From Undivivens sp041654215 (GTDB taxonomy: Bacteria > Omnitrophota > Gorgyraeia > Gygaellales > Profunditerraquicolaceae), in NCBI GenBank assembly GCA_041654215.1, contig JBAZDY010000001.1, positions 1 through 60,757 of the forward strand: a DNA stretch of 60,757 nt, read 5' to 3'. Under the pieces are notes generated by a model that was given only the letters and a program-made list of their open reading frames with translations, searched no databases and was not told where the DNA came from. Shown here in pieces: positions 40,507 to 49,408 of this stretch. Every line of letters begins with the position of its first letter. Within the stretch, counting starts at the first letter, position 1. The position numbers and the translations under genes were made by a program.

Positions 40507-41148
40507 TCAACCTATCATAAGTCCCTCCACCCGCGCGCGCTGTCCGTCCGGCGAAGCAGTCAGACAATTCACCAGGCCGCTGTGCCGCCATTGCAGCATA
40601 CAGTTGCGTGGAAGGAACCAGTAACGTTCGCCTACTTTCAGGTCAACCCGGCGGTCGCGCACTATTCCTTCGTATGCCTGCGCCGAATAATAACCGATAT
40701 CCTTTACCGGGGTTGAGCGAGCGGCAAGAGGTCCGCTGATGCACCAGACGATTACGCCGTTGTCCGGGTCGGATTCCAATACCACTCCGCAATGCGTGAC
40801 CGGACATCCGCAGGACATTCCCATGGGGCGACCTGTCAACAGGTCGCCGGCCCTGACTCCCTGTTTGCCGATCCTGGTTGGGTTATATAATAATATGGTT
40901 TCCCTGGGGCCGGGATCTCCAGGCAGGGTATCCAGAATGAAATCGAACGGCCGGCCGAGCGAATCATTCCAGGAGCCGGTAGACGCGCAAGAGCACCCGC
41001 TTACAGTATGTGTTCCGGAGCTCAGGTACGGACACAGATACGCGGCCGAAGGATCTTCTTTTATGAGCAGCGCGAGCTCTCCGCAGGAACGCCTGCCGCA
41101 CAAACCACAGTCCAACCCGGGCAATTTTTCCATTCTTCTCTCTCCCAT
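40507..41148 (-). CDS. Fe-S protein with CxxCxxxxC motif, partner of the ABC/GTPase pair
   Basis: A 213-residue soluble protein. Near the N-terminus LDCGLCGRRSCGELAL followed by LCPY gives four Cys spaced as in PF04060-like 4Fe-4S domains. A second Cys patch reads MSCGCPVTHCGVVLE in the middle. The rest is a beta-rich domain of unknown type (RDRRVDLKVGERYWFLP). Function unknown. It follows the GTPase gene by 1 bp and closes the U32/radical SAM run, so it may receive or carry the cofactor handled by that pair. Confidence 0.7.
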   Translation of the reverse strand: MGERRMEKLPGLDCGLCGRRSCGELALLIKEDPSAAYLCPYLSSGTHTVSGCSCASTGSWNDSLGRPFDFILDTLPGDPGPRETILLYNPTRIGKQGVRAGDLLTGRPMGMSCGCPVTHCGVVLESDPDNGVIVWCISGPLAARSTPVKDIGYYSAQAYEGIVRDRRVDLKVGERYWFLPRNCMLQWRHSGLVNCLTASPDGQRARVEGLMIG

Positions 41149-41149
41149 T

Positions 41150-41854
41150 TCATTCGCCCCGGTAGAATATGCCGTTATCCAAAGGCCGCACTACTCCGAA
41201 ATGTTTTTGCCAGCCGGTTTCTTTCCTGCCTACGCATACGGTGCAAGTGCCCACCGGAGGGCTGCCCCGCATTTTGAAATCGAGGCCTTGTATATCCGGT
41301 GCAGCCGTTATCTTCGCCGCTACGGCGTCGATGCCTATTCCGTATAACGCGTTCGACTCGAAAACCGGGATGCCGGGAGCAGCCTTCATCACCCCCGCCC
41401 GGAAAACCTCCCTCTCCGCCTGGGATATCAGATCTATCTTGGTAACTACTGCGGCATCGGCCAGGGTCAACATCGGCCCTATCTTTATCGGCAGGTTCAT
41501 CCCGGCGGTAGCTTCCAACACCGCTATTCCCAACGCCCCCTCTACATAAGGAGAACAACGAAGGCAAAGCCCGGCCGTCTCAACCATCAGCACCGACGCG
41601 CCGCACTTCTGCGCCCATGCCGCGGCATCGCTGAAAACCATTACGTTGCAGTGGTCCGGGCATAACTCGCCGGAAAATACTTTTTTTGCCGGTATCCCGA
41701 ATTCCGACGCGAAAATAGAGTCCTCGGATGCATACTGCACGTCTATCTTAAGGTAAGCGAGCTTCATTCCGGCTTTTATAAGCCTGCGCGCCGCCTGACG
41801 GAGGACTGTAGTTTTTCCGGCGGTCGAAGGCCCGGCGCAGATCACCGCTTTCAT
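41150..41854 (-). CDS. CobW/HypB/UreG-like P-loop GTPase
   Basis: A 234-residue G3E-like GTPase: GPSTAGKTTVLRQA (P-loop), VETAGLCLRCSPY at the position of the HypB/UreG EN(A/G)GN motif, and VTKIDLIS (NKxD equivalent). Extra Cys pairs (ELCPDHC, CLRC, GTCTVC) could bind a metal. Relatives insert Ni, Co or Zn into enzymes using GTP. The ATG at 41854 overlaps the stop of the ABC ATPase gene (ATGA), so the two are coupled. Confidence 0.75.
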   Translation of the reverse strand: MKAVICAGPSTAGKTTVLRQAARRLIKAGMKLAYLKIDVQYASEDSIFASEFGIPAKKVFSGELCPDHCNVMVFSDAAAWAQKCGASVLMVETAGLCLRCSPYVEGALGIAVLEATAGMNLPIKIGPMLTLADAAVVTKIDLISQAEREVFRAGVMKAAPGIPVFESNALYGIGIDAVAAKITAAPDIQGLDFKMRGSPPVGTCTVCVGRKETGWQKHFGVVRPLDNGIFYRGE

Positions 41855-42672
41855 GACCGCCCTCCGCACCGGCGCGCGCCGGGGAAACAGTCCATGACTC
41901 CCGCCTCCACTTTTTCTCCGTCCCTAATAAGCTTCCGTAGATACAGGACAGACTCATCCAGGCGCCTGATCTCTTCGGCCACGGCGCGCTCCGCCCCGTC
42001 CGAACACACCAGTTTAACCATCGCGCCGTTTTTCATTACGATACGAAAATCAGACATCAGGGCGATCCCGGGGTCGTGAGTGACGAAAACGAATATTTTT
42101 TTGTAATTCTTCAGCAATTCCAGGGCACGGCTGCGGTCGATACCGGCATTCTCTATCTCGTCCAGCAGGATTATGGGTGAATTTCCGATCACCACCGCAT
42201 CGGCGATCAGAAGCGCCCTGGTCTGCCCTCCCGAGAGTTCGGTCATGCCGCTGTGAGGATCCAGTGGTTCTCCGGTGAGCTGGTTAGCGAAATTCACCGT
42301 TTCCTCCACCGCGGAAGGAACGTCCGCGTTAGACCTCACAGAAGCGTGTATCTTAAGGAATTCAGCTACCGGCAAATCGGAAAGAAAATTGGTATGCTGG
42401 GTTATAAAAGCCACCGGGTTACGAGCGGGATCTCCTGCCGCCTCGGGCGGGAGGCGTTTGCCGTTGATAAAGACCTTGCGCCTGCTCGGCGTGTTTTCGA
42501 AAGCGAAAAGGGCGATGTCGTCTATGAGGGTAGTCTTACCCGAACCGGTAGGGCCGACGATGCTGACGACATCTCCCATTTTCATCTCCACTTCGAAGAC
42601 GCCGTCCGCCTGTCCGGACTTTCCTATTCCCCCGGTTATCCTTAAATGTTCGATCTCCATTTCACGTCCCAT
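41851..42672 (-). CDS. Soluble ABC-type ATPase without a permease
   Basis: A 273-residue ATPase with Walker A GPTGSGKTTLIDD, Q-loop AFITQHTNF, signature ELSGGQTRAL, Walker B IILLDEIENAG and FVTHD. No membrane protein gene is adjacent, so transport is unlikely. Stand-alone ABC ATPases such as methanogen AtwA take part in activating metalloenzymes; by analogy this could power cofactor insertion with the neighbouring GTPase. A promoter-like TTGACT/TATATG pair lies in the 50-bp gap upstream. An alternative start is ATG 42660. Confidence 0.75.
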   Translation of the reverse strand: MGREMEIEHLRITGGIGKSGQADGVFEVEMKMGDVVSIVGPTGSGKTTLIDDIALFAFENTPSRRKVFINGKRLPPEAAGDPARNPVAFITQHTNFLSDLPVAEFLKIHASVRSNADVPSAVEETVNFANQLTGEPLDPHSGMTELSGGQTRALLIADAVVIGNSPIILLDEIENAGIDRSRALELLKNYKKIFVFVTHDPGIALMSDFRIVMKNGAMVKLVCSDGAERAVAEEIRRLDESVLYLRKLIRDGEKVEAGVMDCFPGARRCGGRS

Positions 42673-42722
42673 CTTTCGCTTGCGCCGCCGGCATATAAAC
42701 CGCAGTCAAGTTCAGTCAACGG

Positions 42723-43904
42723 TCAATAATGAAAAAACTCCCCGTTCACCAGTTTATCCAGAAAATTCCCGTGTCTGTCACGCAGGGAATCCAGGTATTC
42801 CTTATCGTAGCTCAACGCCTCTCCGGCAACCCGCGCGCAATAACCGCAATCGGAGCAGCCTCCATGCGGGCAGCCGGAAGTGACGAATTTCCCGATAAAA
42901 CCGTTCAGTCTGGTGTTGTCTATGCGGATTCTGAAATCCTGCAGTATGCTCCCGAGCTCGGCCAAAGAAAAAAGATTGAGCTCGCGAGGATGAAAAAAAT
43001 ACCTGACTTTCAACGGCAGCGTGCGGGGATCAAGCACGGTCTTGCCGTGAAACATCGGCAGCAGATCCACCAGGTTGCCGTCGTATCTACGGCCTGCGTA
43101 AGCCCGCGCGATGAGCAATAGTTTCTCCGTGGAGCAACGCCTGTCGATCAATTTTAACGTCCCGATACCGGCGGATTCATAAACGGCCAGGTCTTCTGGC
43201 CTGATCCACTGAGAAGAGATAAACCTCACCGGGTCGCTCAGACGGATAAACTTGCAGAAAAGATTACAATAATCCACGGCGAACCCGGGCCTGCGCGTAG
43301 AATCCGCCTGCGAGCTGTGGGCGTCGTAAGCGTTATGATACCTGAAGAGAGGACAATCCAGCAGGCAGCTGGTGTTGGCGATCAGCCTCAATTCGCAGGA
43401 GACTTTCTTCTTCAACAGCCTTATCAGGGCGAAATCGCGATTCGCCAGGTTGTGCGCAAGCGTGATCTGGTCCGCCCCGAGCTCCTGCCAGAAAAGCGCT
43501 TTTTGCAGAGAGGCGACCTCGGCATTGGTAGAAACACAGATATTAAAAGCCGGGTATTTCTTTTTTATCATTTGTAAGAAATACGGCGAGGCCACTGTAA
43601 GGGAATCCACCCCGGCGTCAGTCAGCCAACCCAGCAGTTTTCTCACATCCCTATCCCCGGAACGGCTAAACTCCCGGAAAGAACCGCAGGCGGCGTTCAA
43701 AAGATAATTAAATTTAATCCCGGCCCCGTGCAGCTTGCGGATATGCCCGGCGACCCGGACACGGGAAACGTTCGGGAGAATGAACGCCGATCGGCCGCCT
43801 CCCACGACGTCCACGGCAAGTTTACCGTAACATTCGGCTATCCCCAGCTTCTTATATTCGGGGACCAGCGCGTCGTCCCAGTTAGTGGGCATAACCAGTT
43901 TCAA
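42723..43904 (-). CDS. U32-peptidase-like Fe-S protein, paralogue A
   Basis: A 393-residue TIM-barrel-type protein of the U32/COG0826 group. Conserved among its paralogues here: PTNWD at residues 6-10, FNYLLNAAC (65-73), SLTVASPYFL, NRDF and WIRPED. It has two four-Cys sets: C180/C184/C213/C217, matching the U32 4Fe-4S site, and a C-terminal C345/C350/C353/C356 (CPHGGCSDCGYC). Known relatives (UbiU, UbiV, RlhA, TrhP) carry out oxygen-independent hydroxylation. Substrate here unknown. It precedes the ABC-GTPase-FeS trio by 50 bp. Confidence 0.8.
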   Translation of the reverse strand: MKLVMPTNWDDALVPEYKKLGIAECYGKLAVDVVGGGRSAFILPNVSRVRVAGHIRKLHGAGIKFNYLLNAACGSFREFSRSGDRDVRKLLGWLTDAGVDSLTVASPYFLQMIKKKYPAFNICVSTNAEVASLQKALFWQELGADQITLAHNLANRDFALIRLLKKKVSCELRLIANTSCLLDCPLFRYHNAYDAHSSQADSTRRPGFAVDYCNLFCKFIRLSDPVRFISSQWIRPEDLAVYESAGIGTLKLIDRRCSTEKLLLIARAYAGRRYDGNLVDLLPMFHGKTVLDPRTLPLKVRYFFHPRELNLFSLAELGSILQDFRIRIDNTRLNGFIGKFVTSGCPHGGCSDCGYCARVAGEALSYDKEYLDSLRDRHGNFLDKLVNGEFFHY

Positions 43905-43955
43905 ACCGCACCTCCGCAGATTAGCATTACTTTATTATAGCCGGCGGCTTCGATA

Positions 43956-45008
43956 TTACCAGAGGGAATCTCCGCAGGAACGCCCTCCCCCGCACGGCAA
44001 CAGCAGTTCCTTCAGAATATCCTCCTGCCTTTTTAAAGCATATTGACGTTCCTTTTCATCGAACTCCACCGCCTCGCGCGCTTTTTCGGCGCAGAACCGG
44101 CATCCTCCGCAGGCCGCGCCGTTGCAGCCGGCTTCGTAAAGCCTTTCAATGAAACCGTCAAGCTTGGCGTTGTCCACGCTAAAAACATCTCTTCCCGTCT
44201 CCGTCCTGTCCTCACACAAAAGCAGGTCAAGCAGATTGCCCCGGTAGGCTCCCTGAGAATAAGCGTCTATCAAAATCCTTAATCTTTCCTCCGGAAGCGA
44301 AGAACCGGAAAGCTCCAGAATATCCGCGCCGAGGCGGCTGTAAAAGCCGGCGTCTTCCGGCCTGATCCAGGAAGCCTTCAGCAGCATTACCGGGTCGGAG
44401 AGAAATATCCGCCGGCACCCGGCCAGGTCATAATCAAAAAGAACGGTTTTTGCTTTGCTGCGGTGCGCGCCGAAGAACGGGCGGTGAAAAGAGAACGGAC
44501 AATTCAATAATCCGGGGGCATTGGCGGACAGCCTCAGCTCGCAAGACACGGCGGCGCGTATGGCTTTTATCAAGCCGAAATCGCGGTTCACCCTGACGGA
44601 GGACAAGGTCAGGGAGTCAGCGCCGAGTTCAAGCCATAACCTGGCCCGTGCCGCGCAGTCGATATGGGCGGAATCAGAGACGTTCACTTTAAAAAGCGGG
44701 AACCTTTTTTTTATCAGCTCCAGCAAATACGGAACGCTCACCGTCAGCCTGTCGGCTCCGCACGCGGCAAGCCGGTCCAGCAAATTTTCAATGCCGGACT
44801 GCCAGTTGCGGCCCCATTCGCGGTTATCCAGGCACGCTTCATCCAGGAGATAATTGAAAGAGAACCCTTTGGCGCGCGCCGCCCGTATGTGCCCGGCGTG
44901 CCGGGCCTTCAATCCCGCCTCCGCTTTCCCGCGCACTTCTTCGGCCTTCCGGTGAGAAAGGCTTTCTATAAAAGTATCGTCCCAGTTCGTGGGCACGGAC
45001 AACCTCAT
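43956..45008 (-). CDS. U32-peptidase-like protein, paralogue B, with an incomplete central Cys set
   Basis: A 350-residue paralogue sharing PTNWDD, FNYLLDEAC, RLTVSVPYLLELI, NRDF and SWIRPED. The central Cys set is degraded: the first Cys is Gly (NAPGLLNCPF) and the third is Asp (FDYDLAGC). The C-terminal set (CNGAACGGCRFC) is intact. It lacks about 40 residues after GNLLDLL that A, C and D have. It may be a structural partner of an active paralogue, as UbiU and UbiV form a heterodimer. It overlaps paralogue C by 4 bp. Confidence 0.75.
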   Translation of the reverse strand: MRLSVPTNWDDTFIESLSHRKAEEVRGKAEAGLKARHAGHIRAARAKGFSFNYLLDEACLDNREWGRNWQSGIENLLDRLAACGADRLTVSVPYLLELIKKRFPLFKVNVSDSAHIDCAARARLWLELGADSLTLSSVRVNRDFGLIKAIRAAVSCELRLSANAPGLLNCPFSFHRPFFGAHRSKAKTVLFDYDLAGCRRIFLSDPVMLLKASWIRPEDAGFYSRLGADILELSGSSLPEERLRILIDAYSQGAYRGNLLDLLLCEDRTETGRDVFSVDNAKLDGFIERLYEAGCNGAACGGCRFCAEKAREAVEFDEKERQYALKRQEDILKELLLPCGGGRSCGDSLW

Positions 45009-46195
45009 CTTATTCTCCCCGTCCGGAAGAGAGCGCCGCCGGCAATCTCTTCAAGGAAAGCTTCGAAACGTCCGGACGCCTTTTTCAGGTAATCCGGATC
45101 TATCTTCACCGAGCGTGCGGCTATATCTTTACAATAACCGCACTCGGCGCAGTCTTTATGCGCGCAGGAAGAATGAAGAAAGAAATCCAGGAATCCGTCA
45201 AGCGAACGGTTGTCTATGAATATCTTTCTGCGCGAAACGATATCCCGGAAAGCGTAGAGCCTGCGCAGGTCCACACTCAAGGGCCGGAAGAAGAAAAAGA
45301 GGTTCCTCACCCAGAAAGAGGCCGCGCGGCGGAGGGTATCGGAAGGTTCCGAGAAGAGATCCGCCAGGTTGCCGTCATAACGTCCTTGGCTGTAAGCCGT
45401 CACTATCCGCTTTATCCTGCTCGTGGGCATAGTGCGGTTAACCAGCTTCAAGGCGTTTATCCCTCTCTCGGCGTAAATCCCCTTGTCCTCGGGGCGGATC
45501 CACCCGGAGCGGATAAAGTGCTCCGGGGATTTGAGTTTGATGAGAAAACAGCGCAGGAAGCAATAATCTATCACGAATCCCCCGCTCCGGTGCCCGTCCT
45601 GTGAGGCATGCGAACTAATTGCGGAATGATACCTGAAAAACGGACAGCCGTGGAGACAGTCCAGATTGGCTATCAAGCACAGTTCGCAGCCGACGGCCGA
45701 ACGTATCCGACGTAAAGCCTCGAAATCGCGGTTGACGTCCGTTGCCGAAAGAGTCAAACCGCTGGCGCCCATCTTTTCCCAGAAAACGGCCTCTTCCCCG
45801 GTTTTTATCCCCGCCTGCGTGGAAACATATATCTTCAAACACGGATAATTAGCCTTTATGAATTCCAGCAAGTACGGTATGGAAACGGTCACGCAGTCGG
45901 CCCCGCAACCGCATATCCAGTCAAGCAATGCGCGCAATCGTTTTCTGCCCGCCGGGGTCAATTCGGCGTTGCCCATACAAGCCGAATTCAGCAGATAGTT
46001 GAAAGACAGCCCTTTGGCGCGGATCGAAGCGATATGCGCGGCGGCTTTCGCGCGGCCGACAGGAGGTAAAATGCAGGAAGGCCTGCCGCCCCCGGTAAAA
46101 TCCCGGTCAAGTTGGCCGTAAAACCCGCTTATCTCCCGTAAAGGAAGCTCCTGCAGAATATCGTCCTGCCAGTTTGTCGGGACTATCAATTTCAT
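45005..46195 (-). CDS. U32-peptidase-like Fe-S protein, paralogue C
   Basis: A 396-residue paralogue with PTNWQDD, FNYLLNSACMGNAE, CVTVSIPYLLEFI, NRDF, GWIRPED and GRYDGNLADL. Both Cys sets are complete: DCLHGCPFFRYH with DYCFLRC, and CAHKDCAECGYC at the C-terminus. Closest in layout to paralogue D. It overlaps radical SAM protein 1 upstream and paralogue B downstream by 4 bp each, so the three are translated from one message. Confidence 0.8.
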   Translation of the reverse strand: MKLIVPTNWQDDILQELPLREISGFYGQLDRDFTGGGRPSCILPPVGRAKAAAHIASIRAKGLSFNYLLNSACMGNAELTPAGRKRLRALLDWICGCGADCVTVSIPYLLEFIKANYPCLKIYVSTQAGIKTGEEAVFWEKMGASGLTLSATDVNRDFEALRRIRSAVGCELCLIANLDCLHGCPFFRYHSAISSHASQDGHRSGGFVIDYCFLRCFLIKLKSPEHFIRSGWIRPEDKGIYAERGINALKLVNRTMPTSRIKRIVTAYSQGRYDGNLADLFSEPSDTLRRAASFWVRNLFFFFRPLSVDLRRLYAFRDIVSRRKIFIDNRSLDGFLDFFLHSSCAHKDCAECGYCKDIAARSVKIDPDYLKKASGRFEAFLEEIAGGALFRTGRIR

Positions 46196-47658
46196 GATCG
46201 TTTTAGAAATATTTTTTTTGTCTTTTTCAAACTGCCGAAGAGAAAAATAAACAACAGCCAGGCCCCGCCGAAGATAAGATTACGCAAGGTTATTGTTCCC
46301 CGGGAGAGGTTTTTTATTATGACTCCCGGACGGGCGTAGTATTCCATCATACCCTTGCGCTGGAAATAACGCAAGGCGTCGCCGCTCATGCCTTGCGGGG
46401 CATAGACCAGCCCCCCTCCCAGGTGTGTCCAGTCAGCCCAACTGGTGAACTTCTCCGGGGATTCTTTTATCAGGTTTTTCCCGTGTTCCTCGAAGAAACG
46501 GGACCCCGGGTAAGGCACGGCAAGATTGAACTTTACTATGTCGCAATTCAACTCTCTGGCGAAATCTATCGTCTGCCTGCATGTAGCCGGCGTTTCCCCG
46601 GGCAGGCCGAGAATAAACAACCCCTGCGAAAAGATACCCGCTTTCGCGGTCTCCCTCACCGCGAACCGGGCCTGTTCCAGGGTGGTGTGCTTGTTCAACC
46701 GCTCGAGCACCTCCCGGCTGCCGACCTCTATCCCATACATGATAAGATGCGCCCCGGCTTCCTTCATCGCGCGCAGCAGGCGCGGAGTCACTTTATCTAC
46801 CCTTGTCTCCGTGCACCAACGGACCTTTTTATGCAGACCGCGCCCGATGATTATCCGGCAGAAACGCAGGCCGCTATCTTCGTCCCAGGGGAAATAAGCG
46901 TCGCTAAAACCGAAATATCCGACCCGCAAGGTATCGGCAAAATACTCCATTTCGTCGGCCACTTTCTCAAGGTCACGGAAACGCATGCGCGGATATACCT
47001 TATCCTGGGAACAATAATAACAGCGGTATTTGCATCCCCGGGAAGCGATAATCGGGAACGCGCGGGACCTGTTGATCGCTACCAGAGGCGCCTCCTTATA
47101 AAGGTCGGCGTCGAATAAATGCCAGGCCGGCAACGGAAGGGAATCGAGGTCGTCGCGCAGAGGCCTGTCCGGGTTTTCGACAACCGCGCTGTCTTCGCTA
47201 TAGCTTATGCCCGGCGCTTCTCTCCAGGATTTGCCGGAACGGATGTTACGGCAGACCTCCAGCAGGGTATCCTCCCCTTCTCCCCTCACTACGATATCAG
47301 CCATGCCGTCTCCCAGCATGTCCGCCGGAAAACACGTGGCGTGGATATGGCCCAGAATTATCGTAACGTCCGTGTTTTCTGCGCGGATACGGGATATCAT
47401 CCTTTTAATGTCCGGGACAACGGTAGTTAGAGCCGCAATACCTATCACCCCCGGTCTGAATGAAGATATCTTCCGCAAAAGAGCGTCATCCCCGGTTTTC
47501 AGGGCAAACTGGTCATAGACGGCGACCTCAAAACCGTCTTTTTCCAGCACAGCCGAGAGATAGGCCAGCCCCAAAGGGGCTATCGGAGCGCAAAACTTGC
47601 GATAAGCCCAGCTTTTAGATACCACGCTGGAATCGGGATTGATCAGTAATACTCTCAT
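46192..47658 (-). CDS. B12-binding-domain radical SAM enzyme 1
   Basis: A 488-residue protein: N-terminal Rossmann domain of the cobalamin-binding type (RVLLINPDS, PLGLAYLSAVLEKDGFEVAVYD), then a radical SAM domain with RGCKYRCYYCSQDKVYP and MYGIEVGSREVLERLNK. A C-terminal hydrophobic helix (about residues 455-472) followed by basic residues suggests membrane association. BchE- and hopanoid-type relatives modify lipids, pigments or natural products anaerobically. Substrate unknown. Coupled to paralogue C. Confidence 0.85.
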   Translation of the reverse strand: MRVLLINPDSSVVSKSWAYRKFCAPIAPLGLAYLSAVLEKDGFEVAVYDQFALKTGDDALLRKISSFRPGVIGIAALTTVVPDIKRMISRIRAENTDVTIILGHIHATCFPADMLGDGMADIVVRGEGEDTLLEVCRNIRSGKSWREAPGISYSEDSAVVENPDRPLRDDLDSLPLPAWHLFDADLYKEAPLVAINRSRAFPIIASRGCKYRCYYCSQDKVYPRMRFRDLEKVADEMEYFADTLRVGYFGFSDAYFPWDEDSGLRFCRIIIGRGLHKKVRWCTETRVDKVTPRLLRAMKEAGAHLIMYGIEVGSREVLERLNKHTTLEQARFAVRETAKAGIFSQGLFILGLPGETPATCRQTIDFARELNCDIVKFNLAVPYPGSRFFEEHGKNLIKESPEKFTSWADWTHLGGGLVYAPQGMSGDALRYFQRKGMMEYYARPGVIIKNLSRGTITLRNLIFGGAWLLFIFLFGSLKKTKKIFLKRS

Positions 47659-47677
47659 ACCTTCCCCGCGTACAGTT

Positions 47678-49345
47678 TTATTTCCGCAGTTCGTAATAAT
47701 AAATCTCCACTCCTTCGAACGCTCGATTTTCCTTTACGAGCCTCTGCCGGGAAAGAAACTCCTCCATCCCGGCCGGAGGCCGGATTATCTTTCTGTTCCA
47801 GCCGCTGCAAACGAGCCACAACCCGCCTTCTTTCCCGCTGAACTGCCGCTCAGTGGCGGTTTTGACCCACGGCATCTTCAGCATGCCGGAAAGAGTGTTC
47901 TTTTCATATTTATCTTCGACGGGAGAATCTATCAGGAAAAGCCCGGGCAACATCCGGCGCGGCAGGTAACACGCCATGGGATACAACGTACTGTAGTGAG
48001 ACAAAAGCACGGCCTCCCCGGGCTTATATGCCCGCTTTATGTAGTCGCATACTTCGCGCAGAGGCTTGTTCATTACAACTCCGCCCGAAGGCTCGAAATG
48101 TTCATTCCGGTAATAATTCCGCAGCGCCGAAAGCGCAACGGCGAGGAATACCACGAACAAACAGATCGCCGCGGCGGGCCTGCGGCGGCAAAGCAGGCGT
48201 AAACCGCAGGCAAACAGAAGATAAAAGTAACCGCTTGCGAAAATAAGCGGCCTGTCGAACAATAGCGGGCAAAATAACGGCGATAACGCCAAAGCCGCCA
48301 GGAGCGGAACAACCATACAAACAAGTATAAAGATCGCGGAATCACTCCGGCCCCAGGAAGATGTCCCGTCTCTTCTGACTGCACAGCGCACCAAATAAAC
48401 GGTTGGCGCCAGGCAGACCGCGAAGGCCGCCAGGGTGCCGGCAGTAGAGCCGGGAAAAGCGGTGTGATAGCCGAAAAAGAAATTCTTGAATATCCCCGCC
48501 AACTGCCCCGGCGTAAGCGGAGGAACCCAGAAGTGCCCTTTAACCCGCAGAATATGATGCAGCATCTTGCCGCTCCAGGGCAAAAAAAGCAAAGCGGTAA
48601 ACAAAGACGACGCAATCCAGTATTTTACCGTTCTGCGGCCGGGGCGGCAAATAGAATACAAAAGCACAAATACGGCTTGGCCACCAAGCAGAAGAAACGC
48701 TGAATAATGAGTATAAAGAACCAGGGCATTGACCAGTGAATGCCCCGCCCAGAAAAGCTTCTTCCCGTTCTGTAATGCCGTTATCAACAATAAGCCCGAT
48801 GTCAGGGAAAGGCATTCGAACAAGGCGTACATCTTTATTTCCTGCGCGTAGTATACCTGAAAAGCGGAAATACCCATTAGCGCCGCCGAAAACAGCGCGA
48901 TACCCGTTCCAAACAGGGATTTCCCTATCGCGTAGATTAAAACAACGGCCAACAGGCTGAACAGCACAGAAGGCAGGCGCAATGCCCGTTCATTGAAAGC
49001 CGGAGAGGTATCCTCTCCGGCTTTCTGCAGAGAGGGAATTCCCGCCGCCGGCGGCGCGGACATTTGCGTTAAATAACGCCATAAAATCCGAAAAAGAGGC
49101 GGATGGATATCTCCACTGCCGGTGTGCGCGTTCTCCGGAGCGGGGTTGTAAACCTCAAGAACTATTATGGACTCATCAAACCATAATGACCTTTGCCCTA
49201 AACCATGGAGACGCGCAGCTCCAGAGGCAAAAACAATCAAAAGCGCCAGCAGTATATGCGCGCGGACGCGCAAACAGGCTCTCCCGCCGACGGACGCATA
49301 CCCGCCACCTGAACCGGAAGAATCGCCTGGAATATTATTTTTCAT
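47678..49345 (-). CDS. Membrane glycosyltransferase, ArnT/PMT-like (GT-C)
   Basis: A 555-residue multi-pass protein with about 10 transmembrane helices. The first loop holds LWFDESI, the GT-C catalytic acidic motif, and PPLFRILWRYLT. The C-terminal soluble part (GEAVLLSHYS, LWLVCSGWNRK) is periplasmic-like. Such enzymes move a sugar from a polyprenyl phosphate to lipid or protein. Its place between the two radical SAM genes suggests the pathway product is glycosylated or membrane-bound. Confidence 0.8.
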   Translation of the reverse strand: MKNNIPGDSSGSGGGYASVGGRACLRVRAHILLALLIVFASGAARLHGLGQRSLWFDESIIVLEVYNPAPENAHTGSGDIHPPLFRILWRYLTQMSAPPAAGIPSLQKAGEDTSPAFNERALRLPSVLFSLLAVVLIYAIGKSLFGTGIALFSAALMGISAFQVYYAQEIKMYALFECLSLTSGLLLITALQNGKKLFWAGHSLVNALVLYTHYSAFLLLGGQAVFVLLYSICRPGRRTVKYWIASSLFTALLFLPWSGKMLHHILRVKGHFWVPPLTPGQLAGIFKNFFFGYHTAFPGSTAGTLAAFAVCLAPTVYLVRCAVRRDGTSSWGRSDSAIFILVCMVVPLLAALALSPLFCPLLFDRPLIFASGYFYLLFACGLRLLCRRRPAAAICLFVVFLAVALSALRNYYRNEHFEPSGGVVMNKPLREVCDYIKRAYKPGEAVLLSHYSTLYPMACYLPRRMLPGLFLIDSPVEDKYEKNTLSGMLKMPWVKTATERQFSGKEGGLWLVCSGWNRKIIRPPAGMEEFLSRQRLVKENRAFEGVEIYYYELRK

Positions 49346-49408
49346 AAAGGCTACCCAATCCCCCGTCCCCGGGTATGCGGATGACCAGTCTGGTCTTTGC
49401 CGCGAAGT

